A program made the translations under genes and the position numbers. The notes under the pieces are model-generated. The model was given only the letters and a program-made list of their open reading frames with translations, had not been told where the DNA came from and ran no database searches. Positions 55,017 through 63,503 of a stretch of DNA of 64,000 bases are shown here, one piece after another. The DNA is from Romboutsia lituseburensis DSM 797 (GTDB lineage Bacteria; Bacillota; Clostridia; Peptostreptococcales; Peptostreptococcaceae): NCBI RefSeq assembly GCF_900103615.1, contig NZ_FNGW01000004.1, forward strand, positions 372,001-436,000, read 5' to 3'. Every line of letters begins with the position of its first letter. Within the stretch, counting starts at the first letter, position 1.

Positions 55017-55496
55017 ATGCACAGAAAATTAATAGAAAAAAACTATATTTACATTTGTAAGTACTTTGAATGGGAAGAGAAAATAAAAGAAGAAATAATA
55101 AATAACTCTAATGACGTATTAGTAGTTGAAATAGAGTGTGAAAATTGTAAAGATAAACAAAGTTTAATGGTAGAAATCGCTAATAAATTAAATTTTCCTA
55201 GTTACTTTTCATACAACTGGGATTCTCTTGATGAATGTTTAAATGATTTAGAATGGATTGAATTTAGTAGTTTAATTATTGTACTAAGAGATACTGAATA
55301 CTTATTAGCAAATGAAATTTATAATTTAGGATACTTCTATGATATTATTTCAGATTCATTAATTGAATGGAATGAAGGTAGAAATTGCAATGACTATAAA
55401 ACTCTTTCAAAGATATATTGCGTACTTTCTACTGTAGAAAATCTAAATTTATTAGAAAAAGAGCTTAAAAAATGTGATATACAAAAATACATATAA
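55017..55496 (+). CDS. Barstar-family RNase inhibitor
   Basis: 159 residues. The barstar signature FPSYFSYNWDSLDECLNDLE (about 61-80) and the following LIIVLRDTEYLL segment identify the fold; the Asp/Glu pair that plugs the barnase active site is present. Barstar proteins neutralise barnase-type RNase tips of WapA/Rhs toxins. No barnase tip remains in the window, so it protects against tips carried by other strains or lost from this one. Confidence 0.87.
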   Translation: MHRKLIEKNYIYICKYFEWEEKIKEEIINNSNDVLVVEIECENCKDKQSLMVEIANKLNFPSYFSYNWDSLDECLNDLEWIEFSSLIIVLRDTEYLLANEIYNLGYFYDIISDSLIEWNEGRNCNDYKTLSKIYCVLSTVENLNLLEKELKKCDIQKYI

Positions 55497-55538
55497 ATAA
55501 ATTAAAACATATCTATTATAATTAGGAGACTAACAAAA

Positions 55539-56276
55539 ATGTTAAGTAAAAAAATGAAACAGTTTACTATAGTTGATATTATAGAAAGGCAAATGCAATT
55601 TACAAAATCAAATACTGTATTTGATAAAATAGACTTTAAGTATAACGATGAAGGTGAGTTATTAGCTTACAATGAGATGCTTGAAGATATTAAAATAATG
55701 AATGAGGATGATTTTAAAAATAAGTACATTAAAATAATTGATGATATAGGAACACATTTTGATAAGATGAATGAACAGGTTAACAGTATTGAAATTTTAA
55801 ACAAAAATAAAAATGAAGTAGATAAAATATGTGGATATAACAATGCTATAGTATTAATTTTAAGATGTATAAATCCAAGTTTTTATTATGCAGAATATAG
55901 AAATTGGATTCCAACAAATACGATAAATAAAAAAATGAAAGATATTACTATGATTGATATTATAGAAAGACAAATACAATTTGTAAAAGATAATATTATA
56001 TTTGATAAGCACTATAATGCAGGTGAGCAATTAGGTTACAAAGATATTCTTAAAGATATTAAAATAATGAATGAGGATGATTTTGCAAATAAGTATTTTA
56101 ATATAGTCAAGAATTTAAGGATAAAGTTTAATAATGAAGAAATTTTAAATCAAGATGATGCAGACAAAATGAGTGGGTATGATGAAAGTATAGCATTAAT
56201 TTTAACATATATGGACCCTATGTACGAACATGATCTACCAATGTGTTTATATGATTTAACACCACAGGATAATTAG
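55539..56276 (+). CDS. Immunity-type protein with an internal duplication
   Basis: 245 residues built from two ~115-residue halves. KQFTIVDIIERQMQFTK and KDITMIDIIERQIQFVK start the halves, and DIKIMNEDDFKNKY and DIKIMNEDDFANKY occupy matching positions in the middle. Both halves end with a GY(N/D)-AL-LIL--- -P segment. It is all-alpha with no signal. It follows the barstar gene by 42 bp. Family unnamed to me. Confidence 0.58.
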   Translation: MLSKKMKQFTIVDIIERQMQFTKSNTVFDKIDFKYNDEGELLAYNEMLEDIKIMNEDDFKNKYIKIIDDIGTHFDKMNEQVNSIEILNKNKNEVDKICGYNNAIVLILRCINPSFYYAEYRNWIPTNTINKKMKDITMIDIIERQIQFVKDNIIFDKHYNAGEQLGYKDILKDIKIMNEDDFANKYFNIVKNLRIKFNNEEILNQDDADKMSGYDESIALILTYMDPMYEHDLPMCLYDLTPQDN

Positions 56277-56373
56277 TTTTTAATTTATATCGAAATTTAA
56301 CATATGCAGGTATAAATAATCTATCAAAAATAACATCTAATTACATAAATAAAAAATAAGTTGGGAGATTAAA

Positions 56374-56925
56374 ATGAAATTAAAAGTATACAACTCATGG
56401 TATTTGTTAGAAGATTACGACAATATAGATAATATACTAAGCTCTGAAGATGACTACAATATATTGAATTTTGAGAAAGAGAAATATTTAGAGAATAACT
56501 CAAATATAATTGACTGTTTTTTAGAAAATAGTGACAGGCTGCTATTTTGCATAATAGAAGAACAGTTAAATTGTTTAAGTGAAAAAGATAAAAAATTCAT
56601 AAAAGAAAGAACTATTTGTGTTAATAATGAATGGGGTTATAACATACCAAAGCCTAAACATGAAATACCAAAAATAAGATGGTATGAAGCATTAAATAAA
56701 TCAGATACCATACAGATACTAAGAGATGATTGGCAATTTACATGCGCTATAGTACATAAAAATCGTGAAATTAGTGATGCAAAATATATATTAAATGTAG
56801 ATGAAGGTGATGAGTGTAATATCTTACATATAAACGAAGGAATAAATGGTGATTTTTTTAATGTAGTTTTACCAAAGTTAAAGATATTACTAGAAGACCA
56901 GCTACAAGTAATTGATGAGAGATAG
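56374..56925 (+). CDS. Immunity-type hypothetical protein
   Basis: 183 residues. The acidic N-terminal half (YLLEDYDNIDNILSSEDDYN) precedes NEWGYNIPKPKHEIPKIRWYE and a C-terminal beta-rich part (CAIVHKNREISDAKYILNVDE). No signal or membrane segment. GGGAG precedes the start. I do not recognise the family. Confidence 0.45.
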   Translation: MKLKVYNSWYLLEDYDNIDNILSSEDDYNILNFEKEKYLENNSNIIDCFLENSDRLLFCIIEEQLNCLSEKDKKFIKERTICVNNEWGYNIPKPKHEIPKIRWYEALNKSDTIQILRDDWQFTCAIVHKNREISDAKYILNVDEGDECNILHINEGINGDFFNVVLPKLKILLEDQLQVIDER

Positions 56926-57008
56926 ATTAGTGGAAAAACTTTAAATTTGGATGTCTTCATAATCTTTACAAAAGTTTTAATAATCCATAAAGAAAGGAAT
57001 TAATAAAT

Positions 57009-57728
57009 ATGTCATTTTTAGGACCACATACTGGAAATATCAATAAACCATATAGTTATCTTTTCGGACCACACTGGAAGGATAAAAAAGGGTATAGAGT
57101 TGTAGAAGGAATTGATAAATATAATCACAAATTTGGAGGTAATGATTGGAACGTACCTGTATGCAAATTATGCAATGAACCAATGCACCAAATTTTTACA
57201 TTTGATTTAGAAGATCCTAAATTAAATGACATTAATATAGAAGGTATAACGGAAATACCATTAGTATCATGTTTAAATTGTTCTACATCTTGGGATACTC
57301 AGGTGTTTAAATTAAATCCACAAAATAAATCAATTGAAATTATTAGTCAAGATGACATTGAAAATTGGACACAAGATGATGAGGATAAGATACCATCTCC
57401 ATTACCAAATATAAAAATGTCGCTTAAAGAAATGACACAAGATGATATACCAATAAATATTATCAAATATGAAAACGCAATAGAATTATTTGGAACTGAA
57501 TATTTATGTAGGATTTTAGGAGCTCCGTTATATGCACAAGAGCCCTTGGATAGAGAATGTCCGGTTTGCAAAAAAGAAATGAATTATATTGCAACTGTAT
57601 CTGGAGAAAGTTATTATAATTCATTTAATCTTATAAAAGAAGTAGATTTTACTATTGGAGAAATGTATTTATATTTCACGATATGTAAAGAATGTCTAAC
57701 TATAAAAGTGGAGTGTCAAGGAACATAG
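57009..57728 (+). CDS. Zinc-ribbon immunity-type protein
   Basis: 239 residues. Three Cys pairs suggest zinc binding: VCKLCNEPMHQIF with SCLNCSTSW, then CPVCKKEMNY with CKECL. The N-terminus GPHTGNINKPYSYLFGPHW is notable. Such split-Cys proteins (distant YwqG relatives) are seen in immunity arrays. After the TAG the same frame continues open for about 39 codons (57729-57848), which may be an ancestral C-terminus cut by a nonsense change. Confidence 0.5.
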   Translation: MSFLGPHTGNINKPYSYLFGPHWKDKKGYRVVEGIDKYNHKFGGNDWNVPVCKLCNEPMHQIFTFDLEDPKLNDINIEGITEIPLVSCLNCSTSWDTQVFKLNPQNKSIEIISQDDIENWTQDDEDKIPSPLPNIKMSLKEMTQDDIPINIIKYENAIELFGTEYLCRILGAPLYAQEPLDRECPVCKKEMNYIATVSGESYYNSFNLIKEVDFTIGEMYLYFTICKECLTIKVECQGT

Positions 57729-57848
57729 TATTATGTAGAAGAGAAATTATTATATAAGATAGAAGGTGGAGGTTTTATTCCAGCAGAAATTTGTGATGCA
57801 GATTATAAAAGTAAAGAAATAAGTATATATGATATATTTGTGCCATAA
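57729..57848 (+). pseudogene. In-frame tail after the zinc-ribbon gene
   Basis: Same frame as the gene before, reading YKIEGGGFIPAEICDADYKS before TAA at 57846. No start codon suitable for independent translation. Confidence 0.35.
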
Positions 57849-57963
57849 ATTTAATTATTTTATATTTTTAATAACCCATATAAATAACTTGATATATAAA
57901 ATGTAGATTTTGATTTTTTTATATAATTTATTTTATGGAAAAGATATTTTAGAAGGAGAAATT

Positions 57964-58302
57964 ATGAAAAATAGTAACTATAATAGTTTGTTACCAGAAG
58001 AATTAATAAAGCGCTCATACAACCTTGAATCTATAGGTATATCCGAAATAGCATGGAAAAGCGAGGATATTATTAAAGTTATTGACTTCTTAGTAGACAA
58101 AAAATATGTGATTCTTGGAGGGGATGTTTATTCACTGAATGGAAATATATTAGAGTCAACTTATGATAGTTGGTATATAGACGGGTCAGTAAATCAGAGT
58201 TTGCTTGAAGACAGTAGAAAAAAAGCTTGTGAATACATTAATAAATATGTGAAGAATAATGGTAATTATTATATTTATAGTGTAGTGTGTCAACTTGTTT
58301 AG
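57964..58302 (+). CDS. Imm40-like immunity protein
   Basis: 112 residues from the ATG preceded by AGAAGGAG; the frame is open upstream, but the spacing favours this start. ISEIAWKSEDIIKVIDFLVD followed by ILGGDVYSLNG is the Imm40-type pattern. A damaged copy of the same gene lies at 53690-53796, showing duplication and decay within the array. Confidence 0.68.
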   Translation: MKNSNYNSLLPEELIKRSYNLESIGISEIAWKSEDIIKVIDFLVDKKYVILGGDVYSLNGNILESTYDSWYIDGSVNQSLLEDSRKKACEYINKYVKNNGNYYIYSVVCQLV

Positions 58303-58352
58303 CAAAAACAACATCTAATACATAAAGAGAAAATAAGCTAGGAGATAATTAA

Positions 58353-58736
58353 ATGTTAAGACAAAATATAGATAGTATTTTAGAAAATTGGATAAAAGAA
58401 ATATCAAGTAAAGAGATATTGCCTGAAGGCATTCAAGCATTAAATTTTGGAATATTTGAGTCAGAAAATGGATATACAGTTTATTTAACTGGTTCAAATG
58501 AGTATGATGCTGAGGATGATGATTGGGCGTGCAATGAGGATTTTGTTCCAAATAATAGGTATTTAGAGTTTGATCAAAAAGAAGTTAGTATGCTTGATTG
58601 GGAAGAGTTTTTAAACCTTATAGTGGATTCTTTAAGCAATATTATAAGCTTAGAGAATTATAGTGAATATAAAATATTAAATATAGCTAATATCACATCA
58701 GGATTTGATGATGGAGATTTAGTTAAATTAAAATAG
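58353..58736 (+). CDS. Small acidic immunity-type protein
   Basis: 127 residues. EILPEGIQALNFGIFESENGY, TVYLTGSNEYDAEDDDWACN and EDFVPNNRYLEF form an acidic alpha/beta domain. I recognise the motif as recurrent in Rhs/WapA immunity arrays but cannot name the family. AGGAG precedes the start. It is the last gene of the array, and a bidirectional terminator follows. Confidence 0.5.
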   Translation: MLRQNIDSILENWIKEISSKEILPEGIQALNFGIFESENGYTVYLTGSNEYDAEDDDWACNEDFVPNNRYLEFDQKEVSMLDWEEFLNLIVDSLSNIISLENYSEYKILNIANITSGFDDGDLVKLK

Positions 58737-58768
58737 ATTTTATATAGATAAAATAATTTAATAGATAT

Positions 58769-58806
58769 AGCCTAGCAGGTAAAATTACTTGTTAGGCTTA
58801 TTTTTT
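58769..58806. terminator. Bidirectional terminator closing the array
   Basis: AGCCTAGCAGGTAA pairs with TTACTTGTTAGGCT, followed by T6; convergent genes lie on both sides. Confidence 0.78.
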
Positions 58807-58842
58807 AGATAAAAATATCAAAGTGAAAATTAATAAATCTTA

Positions 58843-59517
58843 TTAGAAAGTTAGATAAGAAAAATTTAATATCATAAATAATACTATTAATATAAATGGT
58901 ATGAATGTAGCTGGGAAACCTTTATACCAATCTTTTTCATATATAAACCAAGTTATTAAAAGATTAATAATAACTCCTAAAAGTATTAAACACATTGAAT
59001 AAAATAGTATTTCAATACTACTTGAAAATTTGTAGATACTAGATACCAATATTGTATAAAATAAGAAATCTCCAAATCCTAATGTTGGAACTGGTTTATT
59101 TGATTTGAATGAAGTCCCGTAAACTATAAGTTTAATTGTTAAGTTTTTATTTTTCATTACTTTTGCATTTGTAGTCTTTGATCCGATTTTTGTAAAACTA
59201 ATAACGTCAAACACAGATAGTCCTAATCCAAATCCAATTAGCGCTGAAAAAGATAACATTTTACCAATCAAAACTCCTATAAAAATGATGCTTGTTAGGC
59301 ATATCCAACTATTAATTGCCAATTTATTTTTATCTTCTTCTATATAAGGCTTTTTAATGTAGTTTAATATAAAAATAATCCCTAGCATAGAAACAGACAT
59401 TAAAAAATAGTTATTTGGTATATTAGTTGCTATAAAATATATAATAGCTAATGAAAAAATAGTTATTATAACTGTATGTATAATTGATTCCACTGCTCTT
59501 TCTTTTAAATCTTCCAC
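58843..59517 (-). CDS. Presenilin-like (A22-type) intramembrane aspartyl protease
   Basis: 224 residues from a GTG preceded by GGGAGGGG; an upstream in-frame ATG overlaps that site and is unlikely. About seven membrane helices. The two catalytic Asp are visible: SVFDVISFT (Asp104) and TLGFGDFLFYTILV (Asp150), the latter strikingly like the presenilin GxGD helix. A PAT...P motif near residues 202-207 stands where presenilins and signal-peptide peptidases have PAL. Family members cleave substrates within the membrane. Relatives are common in archaea and eukaryotes but sparse in bacteria. Substrate unknown; it stands alone. Confidence 0.72.
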   Translation of the reverse strand: MEDLKERAVESIIHTVIITIFSLAIIYFIATNIPNNYFLMSVSMLGIIFILNYIKKPYIEEDKNKLAINSWICLTSIIFIGVLIGKMLSFSALIGFGLGLSVFDVISFTKIGSKTTNAKVMKNKNLTIKLIVYGTSFKSNKPVPTLGFGDFLFYTILVSSIYKFSSSIEILFYSMCLILLGVIINLLITWFIYEKDWYKGFPATFIPFILIVLFMILNFSYLTF

Positions 59518-59639
59518 AATATTCCCCTCCCTTTTAATTCCCATATATTAAATATTATATACTATCCCATATATTAACAACAAATTATGTACATTGCATA
59601 ACTTTTAATTTTAAATTGAGCATACCAGCGTTTATGTAA

Positions 59640-59830
59640 TTGACAATAAATTAGTAAAAATAATGCTATAATAAAAACAAGTACGTAATTGTTATATGAT
59701 GCGAAGTAGAGCGTGTATATATAATAATAGATATACAGGGGAATTATAGGAGGTATTGGTTAAGTATAAATGATTTAAAGATGCATATATAGAAAAAGGC
59801 TAGTCATAGGGCTAGCCTTTTTCTATATAT
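59640..59830 (+). ncRNA. Candidate short untranslated transcript
   Basis: A TATAAT at 59667 (with a weak TTGACA-like box at an overlong 21-bp spacing) is followed by ~110 nt without a usable ORF. It includes an orphan AGGAGG at 59750 and ends in a perfect bidirectional terminator. It could be a small RNA or the leader of a deleted gene. Confidence 0.3.
59785..59830. terminator. Perfect bidirectional terminator
   Basis: A perfect 19-bp inverted repeat, ATATATAGAAAAAGGCTAG and its complement, with an 8-base loop; it serves both this strand and the minus-strand DUF4177 gene. Confidence 0.9.
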
Positions 59831-60055
59831 TTAACTATTTATCTCTTTCTCAAATATAATTTGATAACAATAAGGAGCAGCAACACCTGGGGCAGCAAAT
59901 CCTGTATTTTCATTAGCCGGAATAATAACCTGCTTTAATCTCCATCCATTTTTAGATTCTTTATTTATAACACTTTTACAATCTTCAAACGTATCTCCAG
60001 ATTTAACTTTAAACCCTTTTTTTAATGGTACTTCTATAAACTTATATTCATACAT
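59831..60055 (-). CDS. DUF4177 protein
   Basis: 74 residues: MYEYKFIEVPLKKGFKVKSG and ESKNGWRLKQVIIP, with the C-terminal YCYQIIFEK strand, match DUF4177, a small single-domain family of unknown function. The insert NENTGFAAPGVAAPY is longer than usual. GGGGGACG precedes the start, and an inverted repeat lies just upstream. Confidence 0.8.
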   Translation of the reverse strand: MYEYKFIEVPLKKGFKVKSGDTFEDCKSVINKESKNGWRLKQVIIPANENTGFAAPGVAAPYCYQIIFEKEINS

Positions 60056-60075
60056 AGTAAATCGTCCCCCTGTTA

Positions 60076-60116
60076 ATGTGATATATTTATATCTCTATAT
60101 TACATATATATCACAT
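60076..60116 (-). promoter_or_regulatory. Inverted repeat upstream of the DUF4177 gene
   Basis: ATGTGATATAT and ATATATCACAT form 11-bp arms separated by 19 bp. Its place at the promoter suggests an operator; no regulator is identified. Confidence 0.45.
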
Positions 60117-60273
60117 CAACTTTTGGATTATGACTAAAATATAAATAGATGCACCAATGATATATAATTAATTTTTTTAACTAACCTAAATTCTTTTTTA
60201 TACAAACTAAATACATTGGTATTATGAATAATATATATAATATAAGTGATAGTATAGAAAGGGGAAAGTTTAT

Positions 60274-60780
60274 ATGGAGAATATTAGATTAGAAATACCA
60301 AGCATAAAATATGAAAAGAGTTTTTTAGAGTATATTAATGACTACAAGATATCAGGAGATAAAGAGTACATGTATGTCTATAGAGATGCTTATAAAGATT
60401 TTAAACAATATGTGAGTAAACTTAATAATAATGCTAAAGGCATTGATCTTCCTGAAGGTTATGTACCTTGTTCTAGTTTTTGGTTAGTAAATGATAAAGA
60501 GCAAGTTCTAGGATCTATTAGAATTAGACATGGTAATATCCCTTTTGATGGTAATATAGGATATGATATTGCTCCAAAATATAGAGGTAATGGATATGGA
60601 AATAAAATACTAGAGTTAGCGCTACCTTATGCAAAGGAAATTGGGCTTGATAAAGTTGTGTTAAATTGTGCTAAAGCTAATATACGTTCTGAAAAAGTTA
60701 TTTTAAATAATAATGGAATATTCTTTAAAAGTCATGAAAAAGACGGTAATTTGTATAATCAATTTGAAATTAAACTTTAG
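60274..60780 (+). CDS. GNAT-family N-acetyltransferase
   Basis: 168 residues. The acetyl-CoA binding motif A is IGYDIAPKYRGNGYGNKILE (R/Q-x-x-G-x-G/A type), followed by LNCAKANIRSEKVILNNNGI. It transfers acetyl groups to an unidentified amine. The N-terminal half (EYINDYKISGDKEYMYVYRD) resembles a common Firmicute GNAT subgroup annotated only as acetyltransferase. GAAAGGGG precedes the start. Its stop lies 12 bp from the end of the convergent structured RNA. Confidence 0.9.
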   Translation: MENIRLEIPSIKYEKSFLEYINDYKISGDKEYMYVYRDAYKDFKQYVSKLNNNAKGIDLPEGYVPCSSFWLVNDKEQVLGSIRIRHGNIPFDGNIGYDIAPKYRGNGYGNKILELALPYAKEIGLDKVVLNCAKANIRSEKVILNNNGIFFKSHEKDGNLYNQFEIKL

Positions 60781-60791
60781 ATATTATTTTA

Positions 60792-61341
60792 GAATTATAA
60801 TTATACGCCATAGACAGTTTTCACTGTACCTCACAATAGTTTCATATATATTTCAGTCACTAGGGAGATAAGTCTGAGCTGTTGGGAGCGACCCTAAGCT
60901 TCTTACCCCAGTACAAAGTACCATATCCTACATGAGAATGATTACTCATAAATTTAACCTAACTTTCAGAAGTCTATATCGTCTCTATTTGTCATAAGGC
61001 TACTTTAACATAGTTCTTGTGTTATACGCAGATTTCTCTGTTTCAAGACAAATGGCTTTGTTTGGTATTTCCAATGTCATATAAGGTACCACACTTATAC
61101 CCCGTTGGATTATTCCTCACTGAGGCGTCTATTACAGCCACCACAAGGCTACTACCTTTATATGCACTAAAGCTTGGCAAACCAACTTATTCTTTTGGCT
61201 TTTACCATTCATTATGATTTTCACAAATCATAAAAGGAATAGAATTTTCAAAGTATCCTTATAAATTCTTCCCGGCACCATCAGCTCTCAGCAGGTTGTC
61301 ACCCATCTTCACTGAGTTTCTATGACGCATAACTATAACTC
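60792..61341 (-). ncRNA. Large structured non-coding RNA candidate (~550 nt)
   Basis: The ends form a 22-23 bp stem only as minus-strand RNA: 5' UUAUAGUUAUGCGUCAUAG pairs with 3' end CUAUGGCGUAUAAUUAUAA through several G-U wobbles that would be A-C mismatches on the other strand. Inside are hairpins with GNRA-type loops: ACAGT-GAAA-ACTGT (60814-60827), CAGA-GAAA-TCTG (61029-61040) and ATGATTT-GTGA-AAATCAT (61214-61231). ATAAAGGTA...TACCTTAT closes a subdomain. Base composition is clearly more GC-rich than the surroundings and no plausible ORF exists. A strong promoter lies upstream. Size and layout resemble ROOL/OLE/GOLLD-like large RNAs; the class is unassigned. Confidence 0.7.
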
Positions 61342-61345
61342 AAAA

Positions 61346-61380
61346 AAAATATTAAAATAGTACATACTATTTTAATATTT
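61346..61380 (-). terminator. A/T hairpin in the 5' leader of the structured RNA
   Basis: AAAATATTAAAATAGTA pairs with TACTATTTTAATATTTT, followed on the minus strand by eight T. It could attenuate transcription just before the structured RNA or close transcription on the other strand. Confidence 0.55.
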
Positions 61381-61382
61381 TT

Positions 61383-61411
61383 ATTATAACCATATACTTT
61401 TTATTTGTCCA
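61383..61411 (-). promoter_or_regulatory. Promoter of the structured RNA
   Basis: TGGACA (61411-61406) and TATAAT (61388-61383) are separated by exactly 17 bp on the minus strand, placing transcription start near 61376. The ~300 bp further upstream (to 61717) carry no gene I can see. Confidence 0.68.
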
Positions 61412-61717
61412 CTAAAACATATGTTTTAATGCACATTTTTAAGAATAGTAGATTTTAATAGTTTTAGGCTACTTAAAAATTAGATATGCGTATTTCCTAT
61501 GTATTAGATAAGGTGCTTGTAACTTGCGATTGTAACAATATAGTAAGGATTATCTTAATTACTCACTTTTACCTAAAAATAAACAATAAAGATGTAGAGG
61601 ATTTAATGACATTTAGTTACAATTTATTATCAATACCGATTATCGTTTGACTAGAGAAAATTAAGAAGCTATTATAATTATTAAAGTATTATCAACTATA
61701 ACATTGGGGGATATAAA

Positions 61718-62713
61718 ATGGAAGAGTACATAATAAACGATAAATTAAATTTATTTATAAAAAATAGCGAGATGATAAAAGAAATAAAAGGATCATGGCA
61801 AATGGGAATGATGCAATATAGCTGTGTACTATCATCTACAATAAAAAATCAAAGTATAAATAAACTAGCAGTAGAAGAGAGTATAAATGTAATTAAAGAA
61901 AATACAAGTATGTTCTCAAACTTTAGAGGCCACAGTATGTTTTATCTAGCAAACATACTATCAACAAAGTCAAATAGAGAAGAAGAATTTAAATCAATAA
62001 AAAATATATATGATAAATTAAAAGAAAAGAAATTTATTAATGACTCATATTTACCATTTACAGCAATAATAATACATTCAAATAAAGATAAAATGGACAT
62101 AAATACATCTATAGAAAAAACAAAATATGTATATGATTTTATGAAAAAACATCACCGTTGGTTAACATCAAGTGATGATTATTGTAGAGCGGCACTTATA
62201 GCTATAAATTCAAATGACTTAGATAATGATCTAGAATACATAGAAAAGGCTTATGAAATATTTAACTCAAGAGGATTTTTTAAATCAAATAACCTTCAGT
62301 CACTATCTCATATAATGGCACTTGATAAAGATAAAAGTGCAAAAACTATAGATAAAGTAATAAGAATTAAAGAGTTATTAGAACAGGAAAAATGTAAGAT
62401 AGATGGCTATGGTTATCCATTAATAGGAGCATTAGCACTTATAGACTATGATGAAAATAAAATAGTAGAACAAATAGTGAGAGTATCTAATAAACTAAGT
62501 GAAGTAAAAGGATTTGGAAACTGGGCATTAGGAAAAAATAATAGAAATATGCTTAGTGCATCAATAGTAGCAGCGTCATATGCACAATATTTAAATGAAG
62601 ACAGTAATGTAGATTCAATAAGTAGTAATATATTTTTAGAAATAATAATAGCTATAGAAATCGCAATGATGGTAGCTATTATAGCATCAACAGCTGCTGC
62701 AGCCTCAAATTAA
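61718..62713 (+). CDS. DUF4003 protein
   Basis: 331 residues. The body is helical with repeated ~35-residue units (MLSASIVAAS, DDYCRAALIAINSNDLDN), and GYGYPLIGALALID near residue 230 is typical of DUF4003. The C-terminus is a single hydrophobic helix rich in Ala (IIIAIEIAMMVAIIASTAAA), probably a tail anchor. GGGGG precedes the start. Function unknown; it stands alone and is followed by two hairpins. Confidence 0.75.
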   Translation: MEEYIINDKLNLFIKNSEMIKEIKGSWQMGMMQYSCVLSSTIKNQSINKLAVEESINVIKENTSMFSNFRGHSMFYLANILSTKSNREEEFKSIKNIYDKLKEKKFINDSYLPFTAIIIHSNKDKMDINTSIEKTKYVYDFMKKHHRWLTSSDDYCRAALIAINSNDLDNDLEYIEKAYEIFNSRGFFKSNNLQSLSHIMALDKDKSAKTIDKVIRIKELLEQEKCKIDGYGYPLIGALALIDYDENKIVEQIVRVSNKLSEVKGFGNWALGKNNRNMLSASIVAASYAQYLNEDSNVDSISSNIFLEIIIAIEIAMMVAIIASTAAAASN

Positions 62714-62778
62714 CTTATCCAACAAGAACTTTTGTATGGATAAGAGAATTAAGAGATAGCGGCACAACTAATTAATTC

Positions 62779-62812
62779 AAAGCAAGAGCTTTTTATAAGG
62801 CTCTTGCTTTAT
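62779..62812 (+). terminator. Terminator after the DUF4003 gene
   Basis: AAAGCAAGAGC pairs with GCTCTTGCTTT, then a T-rich tract. Another short stem, CTTATCCA/TGGATAAG, lies at 62714-62747. Confidence 0.85.
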
Positions 62813-62948
62813 TTTATTTTATTTTACTTTTTTTGAAACTTTTTAGATGAATTTGAAGTCTATGTATTGTAAAATATAAATCCCTACTTTTTTTCGTGTA
62901 GGCAATAACTGATGTGTTATTGTAAATTTAATAGAAAGGAGTTGTTTT

Positions 62949-63503
62949 ATGAAGGGGTATGATGGTTTAGTTTTTTTATCTGAAGATGAACTGGTAAAAA
63001 GAAGCATAAAGGGGAACGCTGAATGCTATGAAATACTACTGAAGAAATACAAAAACTACTTGTATAAAATCTCTTACAGTTATACAGGTAATGAGTCTGA
63101 CGCTCTAGATATAGTCCAAGAGTGCGTGTGTAAAGCGTGGTTAAATATAAAAAAACTAAAAAAATATTCCTCGTTTAAAGCCTGGATCGCAAAAATACTG
63201 ATAAACTGCGCATGTGATTATTGCAAGAAGAAAGGATTGCCAAATCTTGAATTTACAGATTCACTCACAGCTGGAGATAACTTTGCATGTGATCTAAGCG
63301 AGAAGATAGATATTAATAATGCTATTTATTCATTAAAATATGAATATAAAACAGTACTTATATTGAAATACTTCGATAATTTGACTATAGATGAAATAGC
63401 TACGATAATGGGGGTCCCATCTAATACTGTAAAAACTTACTTGAGACGGGCTAAGATTGCTATGAAAGATATTTTAAAGGAGGATTATTTGTATGAAAGA
63501 TGA
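62949..63503 (+). CDS. ECF-type sigma factor
   Basis: 184 residues. Region 2 (YLYKISYSYTGNESDALDIVQE, then AWLNIKKL) and region 4 (VLILKYFDNLTIDEIATIMG, VPSNTVKTYLRRAK) are complete. It directs RNA polymerase to stress or envelope genes. It overlaps the next gene, its probable anti-sigma factor, by 11 bp, the usual arrangement. GAAAGGAG precedes the start. Confidence 0.92.
   Translation: MKGYDGLVFLSEDELVKRSIKGNAECYEILLKKYKNYLYKISYSYTGNESDALDIVQECVCKAWLNIKKLKKYSSFKAWIAKILINCACDYCKKKGLPNLEFTDSLTAGDNFACDLSEKIDINNAIYSLKYEYKTVLILKYFDNLTIDEIATIMGVPSNTVKTYLRRAKIAMKDILKEDYLYER

Noticed and set aside
61017-61217. A 66-codon plus-strand frame inside the GC-rich island
   Set aside because: No ribosome binding site, odd composition and overlap with RNA helices whose wobble pairs point to the minus strand. 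It is best explained as chance in a non-coding RNA.
60792-61341. Group I intron or IStron interpretation of the same island
   Set aside because: A GCCGGGAAG segment resembles a P element and a GATATAGACT resembles S, but no matching R element (GACTA) occurs in the right order, and no transposase gene is present.
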